This document shows positions 1 to 8,272 of a stretch of DNA of 22,500 nt, in pieces. The position numbers and the translations under genes were made by a program. Each line of letters opens with the position of its first letter. The stretch's first letter is position 1. The stretch is taken from the NCBI GenBank assembly GCA_905221605.1, contig CAJNDS010001258.1, positions 1 through 22,500 of the forward strand. Reading direction: 5' to 3'. Below the pieces are notes generated by a model that ran no database searches, was not told the origin of the DNA, and saw nothing but the letters and a program-made list of their open reading frames with translations. Source of the stretch: Symbiodinium natans. Taxonomy: Eukaryota > Sar > Dinophyceae > Suessiales > Symbiodiniaceae.

Positions 1-652
1 CCGGGTGAGACTTCAGCCACGTGCCGTGGAAGGTCTTGAAAGCCCACTTGCCGCTGCGCAGCTTAAACGCCCTGAACGTCTCCCAGTCGGAATGCTTGGA
101 GGCTGTCCGACACCAGTCCAAAATCTCAGGCTGCGCGCTCAGAAAGGAGTTGTTCACGGATCGAATGTGGCACTCCTTTCCTCCATCATCCAAGTCCTTC
201 TCCCAGATCAATGCCTGCGGTGAAGTATAAGCTTGGATACCACCGCCGAATGTGAGGACTTCACCGTTGCTGAGGCGGACCTCTGTTATTGCTTGGTACA
301 GGTACCACGCCTCCGGGCCATTCGACTCAGCGATCTTCCTCCGCTTAGTTGATGTGTTGAAAGTGGTGGTGAAGGATGATGTGAGCTCAGATCCCACGCT
401 GGAATCAACTTCAGCCTTCACACCAAAGAACGAAGCCGAAACCTTCGCAGACACCTCGCTTGTCAGCTTCTTCGTTTGGTGACTGGACGACTGATACCCC
501 TCCACGACCTCTTGGTCAAACTTCATCAAAGGGTGCAGGTAGCATTTCATGTACTCCACCTGGGTCATACCGGTAGCTGTCAGCCAGTTCTGTTGGGACA
601 CACCAGCAACCTTTTTTGCACAATGCGCGGCTTGCGCCCCGAAACGCCGGCG
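1..652 (-). CDS. Partial protein, fascin-like beta-trefoil end; runs off left edge
   Basis: The minus-strand frame stays open from codon 652-650, just after an in-frame TGA at 655-653, to the window edge: 217 codons. The first ATG is at 568-566 (189 visible residues). An exon could also begin near 619 after an AAAAAAG tract usable as a splice acceptor. The middle is rich in alternating Ser/Thr and hydrophobic residues (for example AEVDSSVGSELTSSFTTTF) followed by KRRK, a beta-hairpin-like pattern. The visible end, WETFRAFKLRSGKWAFKTF then HGTWLKSHP, resembles a fascin-like or other beta-trefoil strand pair. Composition is protein-like, with Trp, Cys and Tyr spread throughout. The Ser/Thr-rich beta stretch before a trefoil would fit an aerolysin-like pore-forming architecture, but that is speculation and no family is assigned. 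The C-terminus lies outside the window. The 5' side meets TTTAGGG repeats at about 670, so the gene may be truncated there or have upstream exons. Coding is likely; function is unknown. Confidence 0.7.
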
Positions 653-669
653 TCACACAAGTCAACCCT

Positions 670-693
670 TCGGGTTAGGGTTTAGGGTTCAGG
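670..693 (+). repeat. Short telomere-like TTTAGGG run next to the partial gene
   Basis: About three units of TTAGGG/TTTAGGG/TTCAGGG lie 18 bp upstream of the TGA that bounds the partial minus-strand gene. This is the leftmost telomere-like sequence and marks the change from gene-like DNA to repeat mosaic. Confidence 0.8.
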
Positions 694-1196
694 ATCACCA
701 CCAAATTTTCAAGGATGCCATCAATCCCGACCAGCCCGAAAGCGGCAGTTTCCAAGGCTAAAGGGGGGTTCTAAGTCCTAGGCCTCAGGGCTTAGGGTTT
801 CCACAGGCTTAAGGAGGGCTAGCAGGGGGTAAAGTGATTCGGGAAAGTACCCTGAGGGCGTCCCTCAGAGCGCGCTCCTCCCTACGACCCCCGAAGCACC
901 AAATCTGGCTTGCGGGCTGTGGGGCCCCTTATCCGCTCGGAGGGTTGATGGTTAGATATGATGCGGGGTCTTTTTAGGGTTTGAGAATTTAGGGCTTAGG
1001 GTTGTGCCTAAATTGAGATTCTAAAGAACAAAACAAGTTGTGTTAACCCCACGTAAGTAGACCCCGACGGCCTCTACAGGTCTGCTTGGGGAGGCCCGTG
1101 TCGGGATTCTGGTTCAGAACAAAAATTAGCTACCATAACAAGGGTCACTATGGAACCCTTCTATGGAAAAACTTGATTTCAAGTTCCTGATCATCA
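694..1196. other. Unique spacer with one hairpin, no gene seen
   Basis: This spacer has isolated TTTAGGG-like motifs only (for example near 973 and 998). I see no convincing coding frame. A compound hairpin lies at 1063-1105: CCCGAC (1063-1068) pairs with GTCGGG (1100-1105), and GGCCTC (1069-1074) pairs with GAGGCC (1091-1096), with a 3-nt bulge. A GTAAGT donor-like hexamer occurs at about 1053, but there is no partner exon. Confidence 0.5.
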
Positions 1197-1197
1197 A

Positions 1198-1341
1198 CCC
1201 TAAACCCTAAACCCTAAACCCTAAACCCTAAACCCTAAACCCTAAACCCTAAACCCTAAACCCTAAACCCTAAACCCTAAACCCTAAACCCTAAACCCTA
1301 AACCCTAAACCCTAAACCCTAAACCCTAAACCCTAACCCTA
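1198..1341 (-). repeat. Near-perfect CCCTAAA telomere-like array
   Basis: About 20 consecutive CCCTAAA heptamers (TTTAGGG on the minus strand) end with one CCCTAA hexamer variant. It is one of the most homogeneous arrays in the window. It is followed by 135 bp of unique sequence and then an array of the opposite orientation. Confidence 0.97.
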
Positions 1342-1476
1342 GGCATCCCCGAACCCCCGAAGGCCCAGCACACGGAAGAGAGCAGCGCCCCTCGGAGTCC
1401 TCCCAGAACGGATGCCCAGGAGATCCGATCATCACGGCGTTGCTCACCTGGGCTCTGTTCACGTGCTGTAGAGACG

Positions 1477-1930
1477 TTTAGGGTTTGGGGTTAGGGTTTA
1501 GGGTTTGGGGTTTAGGGTTAGGGTTTAGGGTGTAGGGTTTAGGGTGTAAGGTTTAGAGTTTAAGGTTTAGGGTTTAGTGTTTCGGGATTAGGGATATTCC
1601 CTAGAGCACAAGCACTGACCCGCAACATCGCCACGGCATCCTGAGCCAGAAACCCTGAAACCCTAAATCCTAATTAAACCCAAAACCCTACTTAAACCCT
1701 AAACCCTAAGCCCTGAGCCCGAAAGCTGCAGTCGCTAACCCCACACTTAGCTCTGGCCGAGTCGAGTAAACTGAGGCGGCAGCTAATGTTTCGGCTTTCC
1801 GCTCCTGCCGTAGGGTTTAGGGTTTAGGGTTCAGGGTTTAGGGTTTAGGGTTTAGGGTTCAGGGTTCAGGGTTTGGGATTTGGGGTTAGGTATGATAAGG
1901 TTTAAGGTTTGGAGTTCAGGGTTCAGGGCG
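1477..1930 (+). repeat. Degenerate TTTAGGG arrays with an inverted CCCTAAA patch
   Basis: G-strand arrays at about 1477-1595 and 1811-1930 contain many TTTGGGG, TTCAGGG and TGTAGGG variants. Between them, at about 1651-1712, is a degenerate CCCTAAA stretch of opposite orientation. The unique remainder (about 1600-1650 and 1713-1810) shows no gene. Confidence 0.85.
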
Positions 1931-2343
1931 GCTTCAGGTCTGGCACTTCGAACCCCTACACCCTAGCAACTGAGAACTGCCATAAATTCAGGGCCTCTGT
2001 CAGGACAGCTGGTCATGAACATGGTCCTAGGGTTTAGGGTTTAGGGCTAATCTGCCCGTGTGTGAATGACTTCTGGGCCCCTTTGTGAGTTTAGTCGGTT
2101 GAGGATTCGGGGCTCTGTCAGAAACCTGAAGCCCCGAGCCCTAAACCCTAAACTCCTCATGAAACCGCGAAACGCTCAACCAAGGCCGCAATGTCGAACC
2201 TCCCTCAGTGTTGTCTCATTTGGAAGCCCGGCAGCCATTCCCACCCTTTTACTTTTACTCCCGCGAGAACGATAATTAAACAAAATGCTTGATTCCAGAT
2301 CCGAGACTCCTAGACAATGGCCCTGGACACCTGAACAGTAAGC
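1931..2343. other. Unique spacer with sporadic telomere-like motifs
   Basis: Mixed unique sequence with single TTTAGGG pairs (about 2028-2046) and CCCTAAA pairs (about 2137-2152). A plus-strand open frame of about 69 codons at 2066-2275 has no recognisable domain and a composition skewed by repeats. I do not regard it as a gene. Confidence 0.45.
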
Positions 2344-2379
2344 GTTTAGGGTTTAGGGTCGAGGGTTTAGGGTTGAGGG

Positions 2380-2515
2380 TGTATGGCAAATCCAACCCCC
2401 CCAAAGCGCAGCAGAGCATTAAGCTGCTTGGGTTGGCGAACCCGGGCCGACATCTCAAACCCGTTGCTGTCCGCAGCACCAACCCGAAAACCTTCTGGCG
2501 CTCAAAGGCGATAGG
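2380..2515 (-). other. Exon-like open segment between telomere-like repeats
   Basis: One minus-strand frame is open across the whole unique patch between two TTTAGGG runs (about 2344-2378 and 2516-2590). It reads AFERQKVFGLVLRTATG and on into PGFANPSSLMLCCALGG. The composition is protein-like, but 45 open codons in GC-rich DNA are expected by chance in one of six frames, so this is only a candidate fragment. No family is recognised. Confidence 0.2.
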
Positions 2516-2586
2516 GTTTAGGGTGTAGGGTGTAGGGTTTAGGGTTTAGGGCTTAGGGTTTAGGGCTAGGGTTTTCGGGCTTAGGG

Positions 2587-2690
2587 CAGGCAAGTCCAGA
2601 AGGACGGCGTGAACGAAGTTCTCTTCACCTCAGGGGCGCAAGGTGAGGCGAGGGGGCTTCAGGCGCCAGAGTCGGGCATGCTTGTCAAGG
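2587..2690 (+). other. Exon-like open segment upstream of a perfect TTTAGGG array
   Basis: After an in-frame TAG, the plus strand reads RQVQKDGVNEVLFTSGAQGE and continues to the start of the array, where the heptamer repeat supplies stops. It is about 35 codons long. The composition is plausible, but the length is not statistically meaningful and no domain is recognised. Confidence 0.18.
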
Positions 2691-2895
2691 GTTTAGGGTT
2701 TAGGGTTTAGGGTTTAGGGTTTAGGGTTTAGGGTTTAGGGTTTAGGGTTTAGGGTTTAGGGTTTAGGGTTTAGGGTTTAGGGGTTGGGGTTTGGGGTTTA
2801 GGGTTCAGGGTTCAGGGTTTAGGGTTTAGGGTTTAGGGTTTAGGGTTTAGGGTTTAGGGTTGGGGTTTAGGGTATAGGGTTTAAGGTTAAGGCTT
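2691..2895 (+). repeat. TTTAGGG array, perfect then degenerate
   Basis: About 13 perfect TTTAGGG heptamers (2691-2781) are followed by TTTGGGG/TTCAGGG variants, another run of perfect units (about 2818-2858) and a decayed end. It has the same orientation as the short runs at 2344-2378 and 2516-2590. Confidence 0.96.
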
Positions 2896-3763
2896 CCCAA
2901 AGCAACTTAGGGGGGGGGGGGAAACCACAACAGCTTTGTCTGGTTCTAGCTTTCAGGTCAAGATACAAGGTTTAGGACTTGGGGAGGTTGATGCGGTGTC
3001 AGCTCTTCAACGTAAAGATTAGGCTGCCTAAACCCCTGTGAGATGCAGGGGCTTGAGGGTCTATGGGGTTTGGGGTTTAGGGTTTAGGGTTTGAGGGTTT
3101 AGGGTTTAGGGTTTCGAGGACAACATGGGGAACAAGAACCCTAAAAAGCTCAAACCCCAAACGGCAGAGGCAGGAGCCCAGAAGCACCGCCGAGGAAGAT
3201 GCCTCCGAGACACCAAGGGGCTTCTTTTCCCAGAGAACCGATCTCGATTCAGGAACTACTACTATTTGCAAAAGGAACCCCCCCCCCCCCAATGACAAAA
3301 ATCAAGACAATAATCCGTAAGGCATTTTGAATTTTCGGGGGGAGCTCTTCAGCAAGTAGTGCTAGACTCTCGCGCTTTGAAGAGAACTAATGTCAAAATG
3401 ATGGGAAACGGATCAGGGGCTGCGGGCTCTAACCCTCGTATTAGCTCGCGAAAGATTTGGACGAGTCGTTGTGTTAGCATGAATTTGATGGGTCTTGCGC
3501 CAAAAGAAGTACTGATAGAGGAGTTGCATGCGAAGCATGATTTCGTACTGCGGATGCTCCATGTACTCGATCAATCAAATCTGCCAGCACGAAACCAAGG
3601 CCATGTTCTTTAGTTCATGTTGGGTTGTCGGATGCCCAAATCGTAAAAATCGCGATGAACTATCAATAAAGGCGCAGGGTTGGGGGGTCCGAGGGCTTTA
3701 GGTGGTTTGAGGGTTTAGTGCTGGGGGATTCTTTATCCGAAAATCGGTAGGGCTACCCTATGC
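2896..3763. other. Unique spacer with short frames, no firm gene
   Basis: A G10-12 homopolymer lies near 2911 and a short TTTAGGG run at about 3064-3113. A plus-strand ATG frame at 3125-3295 (56 codons, starting MGNKNPKKLKPQTAEAG and ending in a Pro run at the C10-11 homopolymer) and a longer minus-strand frame over the same DNA are both open. Neither shows a known motif. A plus-strand frame at 3359-3613 (84 codons) in lower-GC DNA is also unrecognised. All are weak candidates. Confidence 0.35.
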
Positions 3764-4222
3764 CCTACACCTTAAACCCTAAACCCTAAGCCCTAAACCC
3801 TAAACCGTTTAACTGCAGGTTCACTCACGCAAGCAACGAGGGCAACATCGACGGTCTCCTCTTCTGCTCACAAAGAAAGGGCTGCACTTAGGAGGGTAGC
3901 AAAAACTGAAACTTTTAGCTGCCTTATTAAAGAAACCCAATAAACCCAAAAAGGCTAAAAATGTAAAGTTACAGTACAAAGCACCACAAAGGAACAAGGG
4001 CTGCATAAAAACCAGAGATCAGTTCCAAGATCTGCTCCACATGTGATCTTTGCACTTTCCACCCTGAACCCTGAACCCTGAACCCTAAACCCTAAACCCT
4101 AAACCCTAAACCCTAAACCCTAAACCCTAAACCCTAAACCCTAAACCCTAAACCCTAAACCCTAAACCCTAACCCTAACCTCTAAACCCGAAGCTAATCC
4201 CTAAACCCTAAGCCCTAATCTT
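3764..4222 (-). repeat. CCCTAAA arrays around an A-rich spacer
   Basis: A short CCCTAAA run (about 3764-3806) and a longer one (about 4061-4222) have the same orientation. The longer array starts with CCCTGAA units, has about 12 perfect CCCTAAA units, then CCCTAA hexamers and decayed copies. Graded variant content at the array edge is typical of old telomere-like tracts. The A-rich spacer at about 3807-4060 shows no gene. Confidence 0.93.
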
Positions 4223-4379
4223 TGGAGACCAAAAAGACCCCTCGCCACCCCTCTTGGGAAGGTTATGATGAAGGGTTCAGGGTTTAGGGCTTTGGGTTGA
4301 GCTCGTTTCGTTTACACGCGAAGCTTGCGCAACCAGGACTACAAAGGTTTAGGGTTTAGGGTTTAGGGTTCAGGGTTTA

Positions 4380-4800
4380 AGCTTCACATGCGGAAAGAGA
4401 ATACGAAGAGAGAAGTGAACAAGTAAGCGAATGCGTGCGTCTTTTCTCTCACTCTTTCACTCATGTCCTCATGCTCCCTTAAAAGCCCTTCCTTTTTCTC
4501 TTCTTTTTATTGGGCTTTTAAGGGGACCGCTGTGAGGATATGATTGTAAGGGAGAGAAAGAAGAGAGCGACCGCACGAATCATATGCTTACTGCGTGCGC
4601 GAAAAAAAAGACTAATAAAAGGAGAAAAGAAAAAGGAAAAGGGCGTTACGTTCACACATTCATTGTATTTCGCGCACTCATTTACTTCGTTTGCAAATAC
4701 AATTCATGTGCTCACTTCACAGTTGTAGTATTATAGTAAGTGAAGAGAGAACAATATTAATATTCTGGCAAACTTCGTGCGTGTAATAATATTAATAGTG
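4380..4800. repeat. AT-rich island with foldback; candidate MITE-like element
   Basis: This block differs sharply in base composition from its GC-rich surroundings. It contains an exact 13-bp inverted repeat, CCCTTAAAAGCCC at 4476-4488 against 4512-4524, with a pyrimidine-rich 23-nt loop. Pairing resumes further out (TCCTCA left, TGAGGA right) and continues weakly through CT-rich and AG-rich flanks. The palindromic AATATTAATATT lies at about 4753. No coding frame is convincing; the 62-codon plus frame is Lys/Arg-rich low complexity. Inverted pairing suggests a non-autonomous foldback element or a strong RNA hairpin. No target duplication was identified. Confidence 0.4.
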
Positions 4801-4908
4801 TACGAACGAAACCCCATACCCATTTCGAGGCTTTGGTCACCGCCTCCGCAGCTTGCAGGAGGGGCTCCAGCGACTGAGCTGCTTCCACCTCAGGAGCGCC
4901 GAGAGCTC

Positions 4909-5120
4909 TGGGGGTTTGGGGTGTGGGGTTTGGGGTTTAGGGTTTGGGGGTTTAGGGTTTGGGGTTTAGGGTTTAGGGTTTGGAGTTTGGGGTTTGGGGT
5001 TTGGGGTTTGGGGTTTAGGGTTTGGGGTTTGGGGTTTGGGTTTAGGGTTTGGGATTTGGGGTTTAGGGTTTGGGGTTTGGGTTTGGGGTTTGGGGTTTGG
5101 GGTTGGGGTTTAGGGGTCAA
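4909..5120 (+). repeat. TTTGGGG/TTTAGGG variant array
   Basis: About 30 heptamers are mixed, with TTTGGGG dominant and TTTAGGG interspersed. TTTGGGG has no stop codon in any frame on either strand, which explains the long open frames here on both strands (VWGLGF-type repeats on plus, PKPQTLN-type on minus). They are artefacts of the repeat. Dense G4 runs give strong G-quadruplex potential on the plus strand. Confidence 0.96.
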
Positions 5121-5915
5121 GGCTTAAGATGTAAGAGCCGGGGTCTCGGTGGGGATGTTATCGTGTTTTATTCCGAGGATCGTACATGTATTTGGTATTC
5201 GTCAGGGGTGATTATGTCGTGATCTTCTTATACAACCTATGGTGAGCTTCTTACAGGGGTTTCGGCTTCAGGGTTTACAAGGGGCCAAATGCAGGTCTTA
5301 CGGGGGACTTCCTGAAGTTCAAGGCTTTTGGGGTTTGCAAGAGAAAGGGTCAACCCACATCCCGACATCAAGTAGTGAATCCTGCGGCCCGCAAATATGG
5401 CAGGGCGGACCTATGCTAGGGTCCCATTTTGGGGTGTCTTCAGGGTGCCCAGGACGGGCCTTAAACTTAGATCACCCTTTAGGAACTTCAGGGCTTTAGG
5501 GCTTTTGCCAGCTTTTGGGCGTTTAGGGTTGTTTAGGAATTTCAGGGCTTCGTTTGGGGCTTTAGGGCTTTGAGGGCTTTGTTTTGGGTGTTTTTAGGGG
5601 TTGAGGGCTCCAGGGTTTTAAGTGTTTTGAGGGCTTTAGGGCGTTTAGGGCTTTAGGGGATAGGGGATAATTAGGGGGCTTTCCTCGAAGTGTCGCGGAG
5701 GCGAGCGGTTGAGGTGGAATGCATGCTTTGCCTTGGGCTGCAATCCAATCCGATTGTTTTAGCCTATACAGGCTTTAGGGTTTAGGGCTTGCAGGGTTTA
5801 GGGTTTACGCAAACCGTTAACCCTAACCCCGTAAGGAAACCCTCAACCCTAAACCCAAAACCCTTTACTACCCTAAACCCTCAACCCTAACCTAGCCCTA
5901 AACCCTAACCAGGGC
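5121..5915. other. Degenerate GGGCTTTAG-rich region, no gene seen
   Basis: Positions 5121-5500 are largely unique, with one open plus frame (5239-5499) whose Gly/Gln/Leu-rich translation looks repeat-derived. From about 5500 to 5660 there are degenerate GGGCTTTAGGGC motifs related to TTTAGGG. A unique patch of about 100 bp follows, then short TTTAGGG units (about 5770-5805) and a decayed CCCTAAA stretch (about 5820-5912). Confidence 0.5.
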
Positions 5916-5969
5916 TTAAGAAAACAATGGGTTTGGAGAGCCTCGGGCGCGGCAGTGAAGCCTGGCTCA

Positions 5970-6215
5970 GCCCTGGCGCTGCAGTATCGTTTCGGCGACC
6001 CTGTACATGGTCGCCAGCAGATCCCTGGCCGAGTCCCCTGCCTTCGGTGGCCCAAACACGTCGTGCTTCTGGCGGGCCGCTTGCCAGCCTATCTCGTGCT
6101 TGCCGTGCAAGTGTTGCAAAAGCGCCCATTCGGACTCGAGCTTGCCACATCAGGGGTCTGAGTACACAGAAGAGGCACCCTTGGAAGGTTCCGTCCCTTC
6201 CTTCACATCGCACAT
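5970..6215 (-). pseudogene. Possible coding remnant with in-frame TGA
   Basis: From an ATG at 6215-6213 the minus strand reads MCDVKEGTEPSKGASSVYSDP, then TGA at 6152-6150, then 60 open codons to a TGA at 5969-5967. The second part starts CGKLESEWALLQHLHGKHEI and continues through VFGPPKAGDSARDLLATMY. Trp, His, Tyr and charged residues are distributed as in a soluble alpha-helical protein. The other minus frame and a plus frame are also open across this GC-rich patch, so openness alone is weak evidence. No family is recognised. The TGA could be a disabling mutation, an unrecognised splice, or recoding. A decayed gene fragment is the simplest reading. Confidence 0.35.
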
Positions 6216-6235
6216 TCAACAAGGAGTAAACACTA

Positions 6236-6573
6236 AGCCCTAACCCTGAACCCTACTAAACCCTACTGACTGAACTCAACTAAGACCCTAAACCCTAAAC
6301 CCTAGATCCTAACTCGACCCTAACAGCTGTAATTAAGGGCTGTTGGGGGGTGCCTGATTCCTACCGTGTAGGGCTCACAGAAGCAAGGTCCGCGTAAAGT
6401 TCCACCTGCAAAATGCCTCCGCGCTCTCAGAAATCACAGCAAAAACATAAGCTCCGGGCGTCAATGTCGGCGTACACCTGGGCCGGTCGCGCCACGTATT
6501 CCAAACTCAAAGCTAGTTTAGGGTTTGGGGTTTAGGGTTTAGGGTTTAGGGTTTGGGGTTTAGGGTTTAGGGT
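6236..6573. repeat. CCCTAAA run, unique insert, TTTAGGG run (inverted pair)
   Basis: A degenerate CCCTAAA stretch (about 6236-6325) and a cleaner TTTAGGG/TTTGGGG run (about 6517-6573) point in opposite directions around about 190 bp of unique sequence. The insert has partly open frames, each broken by stops, and no recognisable gene. Confidence 0.8.
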
Positions 6574-6859
6574 ATTCTCGAGCCCATGGAGCATGGAGAA
6601 CAGGATTCCTAGGCTTTCACGGTACACCCCTCAACATAAACAGCAACGCCCCAATGTGTCAGAGGACCAGGGGAGAAAAGAATCTCCAGACAGATGTAAG
6701 GGACTTATAAGGAAGAGCCGGGGCGTTCAAGTCTTCATTGCGTGTATCCCAAACTAGGGACCCTCTAGAACCCTCATAATCTAAACCCTAGACCCTAAAC
6801 GCCCCAAAAGGGTATCCCTCTGTTTGGGAAAGCAACATTTGGCCCCCTTAGTCTGGGAG

Positions 6860-6880
6860 CCCCCCCCCCCCCCCCCCCCC
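6860..6880. repeat. Poly-C homopolymer (C21)
   Basis: Twenty-one consecutive C residues are followed by T and C5. This favours an i-motif on the plus strand and a G-quadruplex on the minus strand, and it is prone to slippage and sequencing error. Confidence 0.95.
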
Positions 6881-7366
6881 TCCCCCAGCCTGGATCCGAT
6901 GTCACTTTGAAGGGTTTAGGGTTTAGGGTTTAGGCTGTGACCACTCGGCCGTCGACACCCCACCCCATGCCCTGAAGCAGTGTGTGGTGCGAAGTGCAAA
7001 ACTTTGCAACCCTAAATTCCTTACCGTTTAAAGGCAAGAGTTCCCTGACACATGGCAAAACGCCCTGCAACCTAAACCCCCTGAGCCCTTCTGCCCTGAT
7101 CCCCAAAAAAACTCTCAAACCTTAAGTCCCCTTACCCTGAAGCAACTCTAAACCCTAAACCCTAAACCCCAAACCCTAAACCCTAAACCCACTGTCAAAG
7201 CACCCGGGTGCCCCCGACCCCGCCGACGGTGGCCAAGGCCGCCAAACGCGCTACGTCGGCGCGTTTGATGCCGGACCTAGGGGGGGGCGCAGGGTTTAGG
7301 GTTCAGGACTGAAGGGTTTGGGGTTTAGGGGTTAGGGTGTAGGGTTTAGGGTTTGGGGTTTGCAGT
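6881..7366. other. Mosaic spacer with short telomere-like runs and a GC-rich hairpin
   Basis: Short TTTAGGG (about 6909-6935, 7290-7365) and CCCTAAA (about 7146-7190) runs flank unique DNA. A perfect hairpin lies at 7244-7266: AAACGCGC pairs with GCGCGTTT around a 7-nt loop (TACGTCG). The 62-codon minus frame at 6930-7118 has no recognisable feature. Confidence 0.55.
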
Positions 7367-7830
7367 CAATTCCACCTCTGATGAGCTTGTTGCGCTCTCG
7401 CACCTCAGGATGTTTGGATGCTGAAAACCAAACCATCTCTCCACCAGTAGCAAGAACCTTCTTTTGCTTGGATTGGGGCAAGAGGTCGTAAAAGCGCTCC
7501 CTCGCCTGATCATCCGGAAGGCGTCGTAGCTATATGTGGGCTGCACGAGTTCTCTTTCCAAAGACCGCAGTTCTGGCAATGTCCTTGATGCTCAGGGCAG
7601 TGATGACGCGCTGAAGGTCGGATTCGACTATCTGTTGCTTCGTGTCCGTCACCCATCCTCCCACAATCAGGTGTGCATAGTCTGTCTCACCTCTCAGGTG
7701 TGATGGGGGAGGCACAGCAGTCTGTGGAAGTGGACTTGTTACTGCCTTCCACCTGCTTCTTCAGGCTAAGAACCTTCCCGTCCAGACGGGCAATTCGTGA
7801 ACGATCTTCAGCGGACTTATCCTTCAGGGC
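7367..7830 (-). pseudogene. Broken retroelement-like protein: coiled coil plus RRM-like domain
   Basis: Three connected minus-strand pieces are visible. A frame at 7830-7687 (47 codons) contains SAEDRSRIARLDGKVLSLKK, a coiled-coil-like helix. A second frame, shifted by one base, runs from about 7730 through YAHLIVGGWVTDTKQQIVES and DLQRVITALSIKDIARTAVF to a TAG at 7532-7530. The same frame then continues uninterrupted through LRRLPDDQARERFYDLLPQ and KKVLATGGEMVWFSASKHPE to the TTTGGGG repeat near 7367. The order strand (HLIVGGW), helix, strands, helix (DDQARERFYDLL), strand (KKVLATGGEMVW) fits an RRM-like beta-alpha-beta-beta-alpha-beta fold. This layout resembles the N-terminal, RNA-binding part of LINE-type retroelement proteins from dinoflagellates, as I recall them. 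The frameshift and the TAG make it a remnant, unless an intron or stop reassignment is involved. Confidence 0.55.
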
Positions 7831-8146
7831 TTAAAGTGGTTTAGGGTTTAGGGTTTAGGATGGTTTAGGGTTTAGGGGACTTAACGGCTTCAGGCTTAAA
7901 GTGGTTGAGAGGATTTGGGGGGATATAGGGTTTCAGAGCTGTAGGACCTTCGGGCTTAAGGGTCTAGAACGTGAGGTTTAGGATATTTTTGGGACTGCAG
8001 GGTTTAGGCTTAGGAAAGGGCTTAAGGGTTAATGTTTAAGGGTTCAGGCTTAGGGTTTCTCTAAGATTTCGGGTTACATGGTTGTTCCCCCACCCGGCCC
8101 ACCCCAACAACCCCACCACGGGCAGGGAAGTGGAGGGGAAGAGCCA
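7831..8146 (+). repeat. Degenerate TTTAGGG/GGCTTAAGG-type low-complexity DNA
   Basis: Decayed TTTAGGG units (about 7838-7880) give way to irregular GGGCTTAAGG, GGTTTCAG and similar motifs to about 8060, then about 85 bp of unique C-rich sequence. No gene is seen. Confidence 0.6.
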
Positions 8147-8272
8147 CCCTAAACCCTAAACCCTAAACCCTAAAACCTACACCCTGCACCCTAAACCCTA
8201 AACCCTAAACCCTAAACCCGAAACCCTAAACCCTAAACCAGACCCTAAACCCTGAACCCTAAACCTTAACCC
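8147..8272 (-). repeat. CCCTAAA array
   Basis: About 16 CCCTAAA units include several variants (CCCTACA, CCCTGCA, CCCGAAA, CCCTGAA). The array is followed by unique sequence and then an opposite-orientation array at 8597. Confidence 0.92.

Noticed and set aside
1198-1341. A true chromosome end
   Set aside because: Arrays are short, internal, in both orientations and flanked on both sides by other sequence.
4777-5127. Long plus and minus ORFs (116 and 76 codons) rich in VWGLGF or PKPQT
   Set aside because: They are translations of TTTGGGG heptamers, which have no stop codon on either strand; no independent coding evidence.
5905-6229. ORFs of 100 and 105 codons on the two strands as genes
   Set aside because: Several frames are open together because the patch is GC-rich. 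Their translations are Arg/Pro/Ala-biased and less protein-like than the third frame reported at 5970-6215.
6361-6516. Minus-strand frame of about 50 codons with one in-frame TGA in a unique insert
   Set aside because: One stop in about 50 codons is what chance predicts at this composition, and no motif is recognised.
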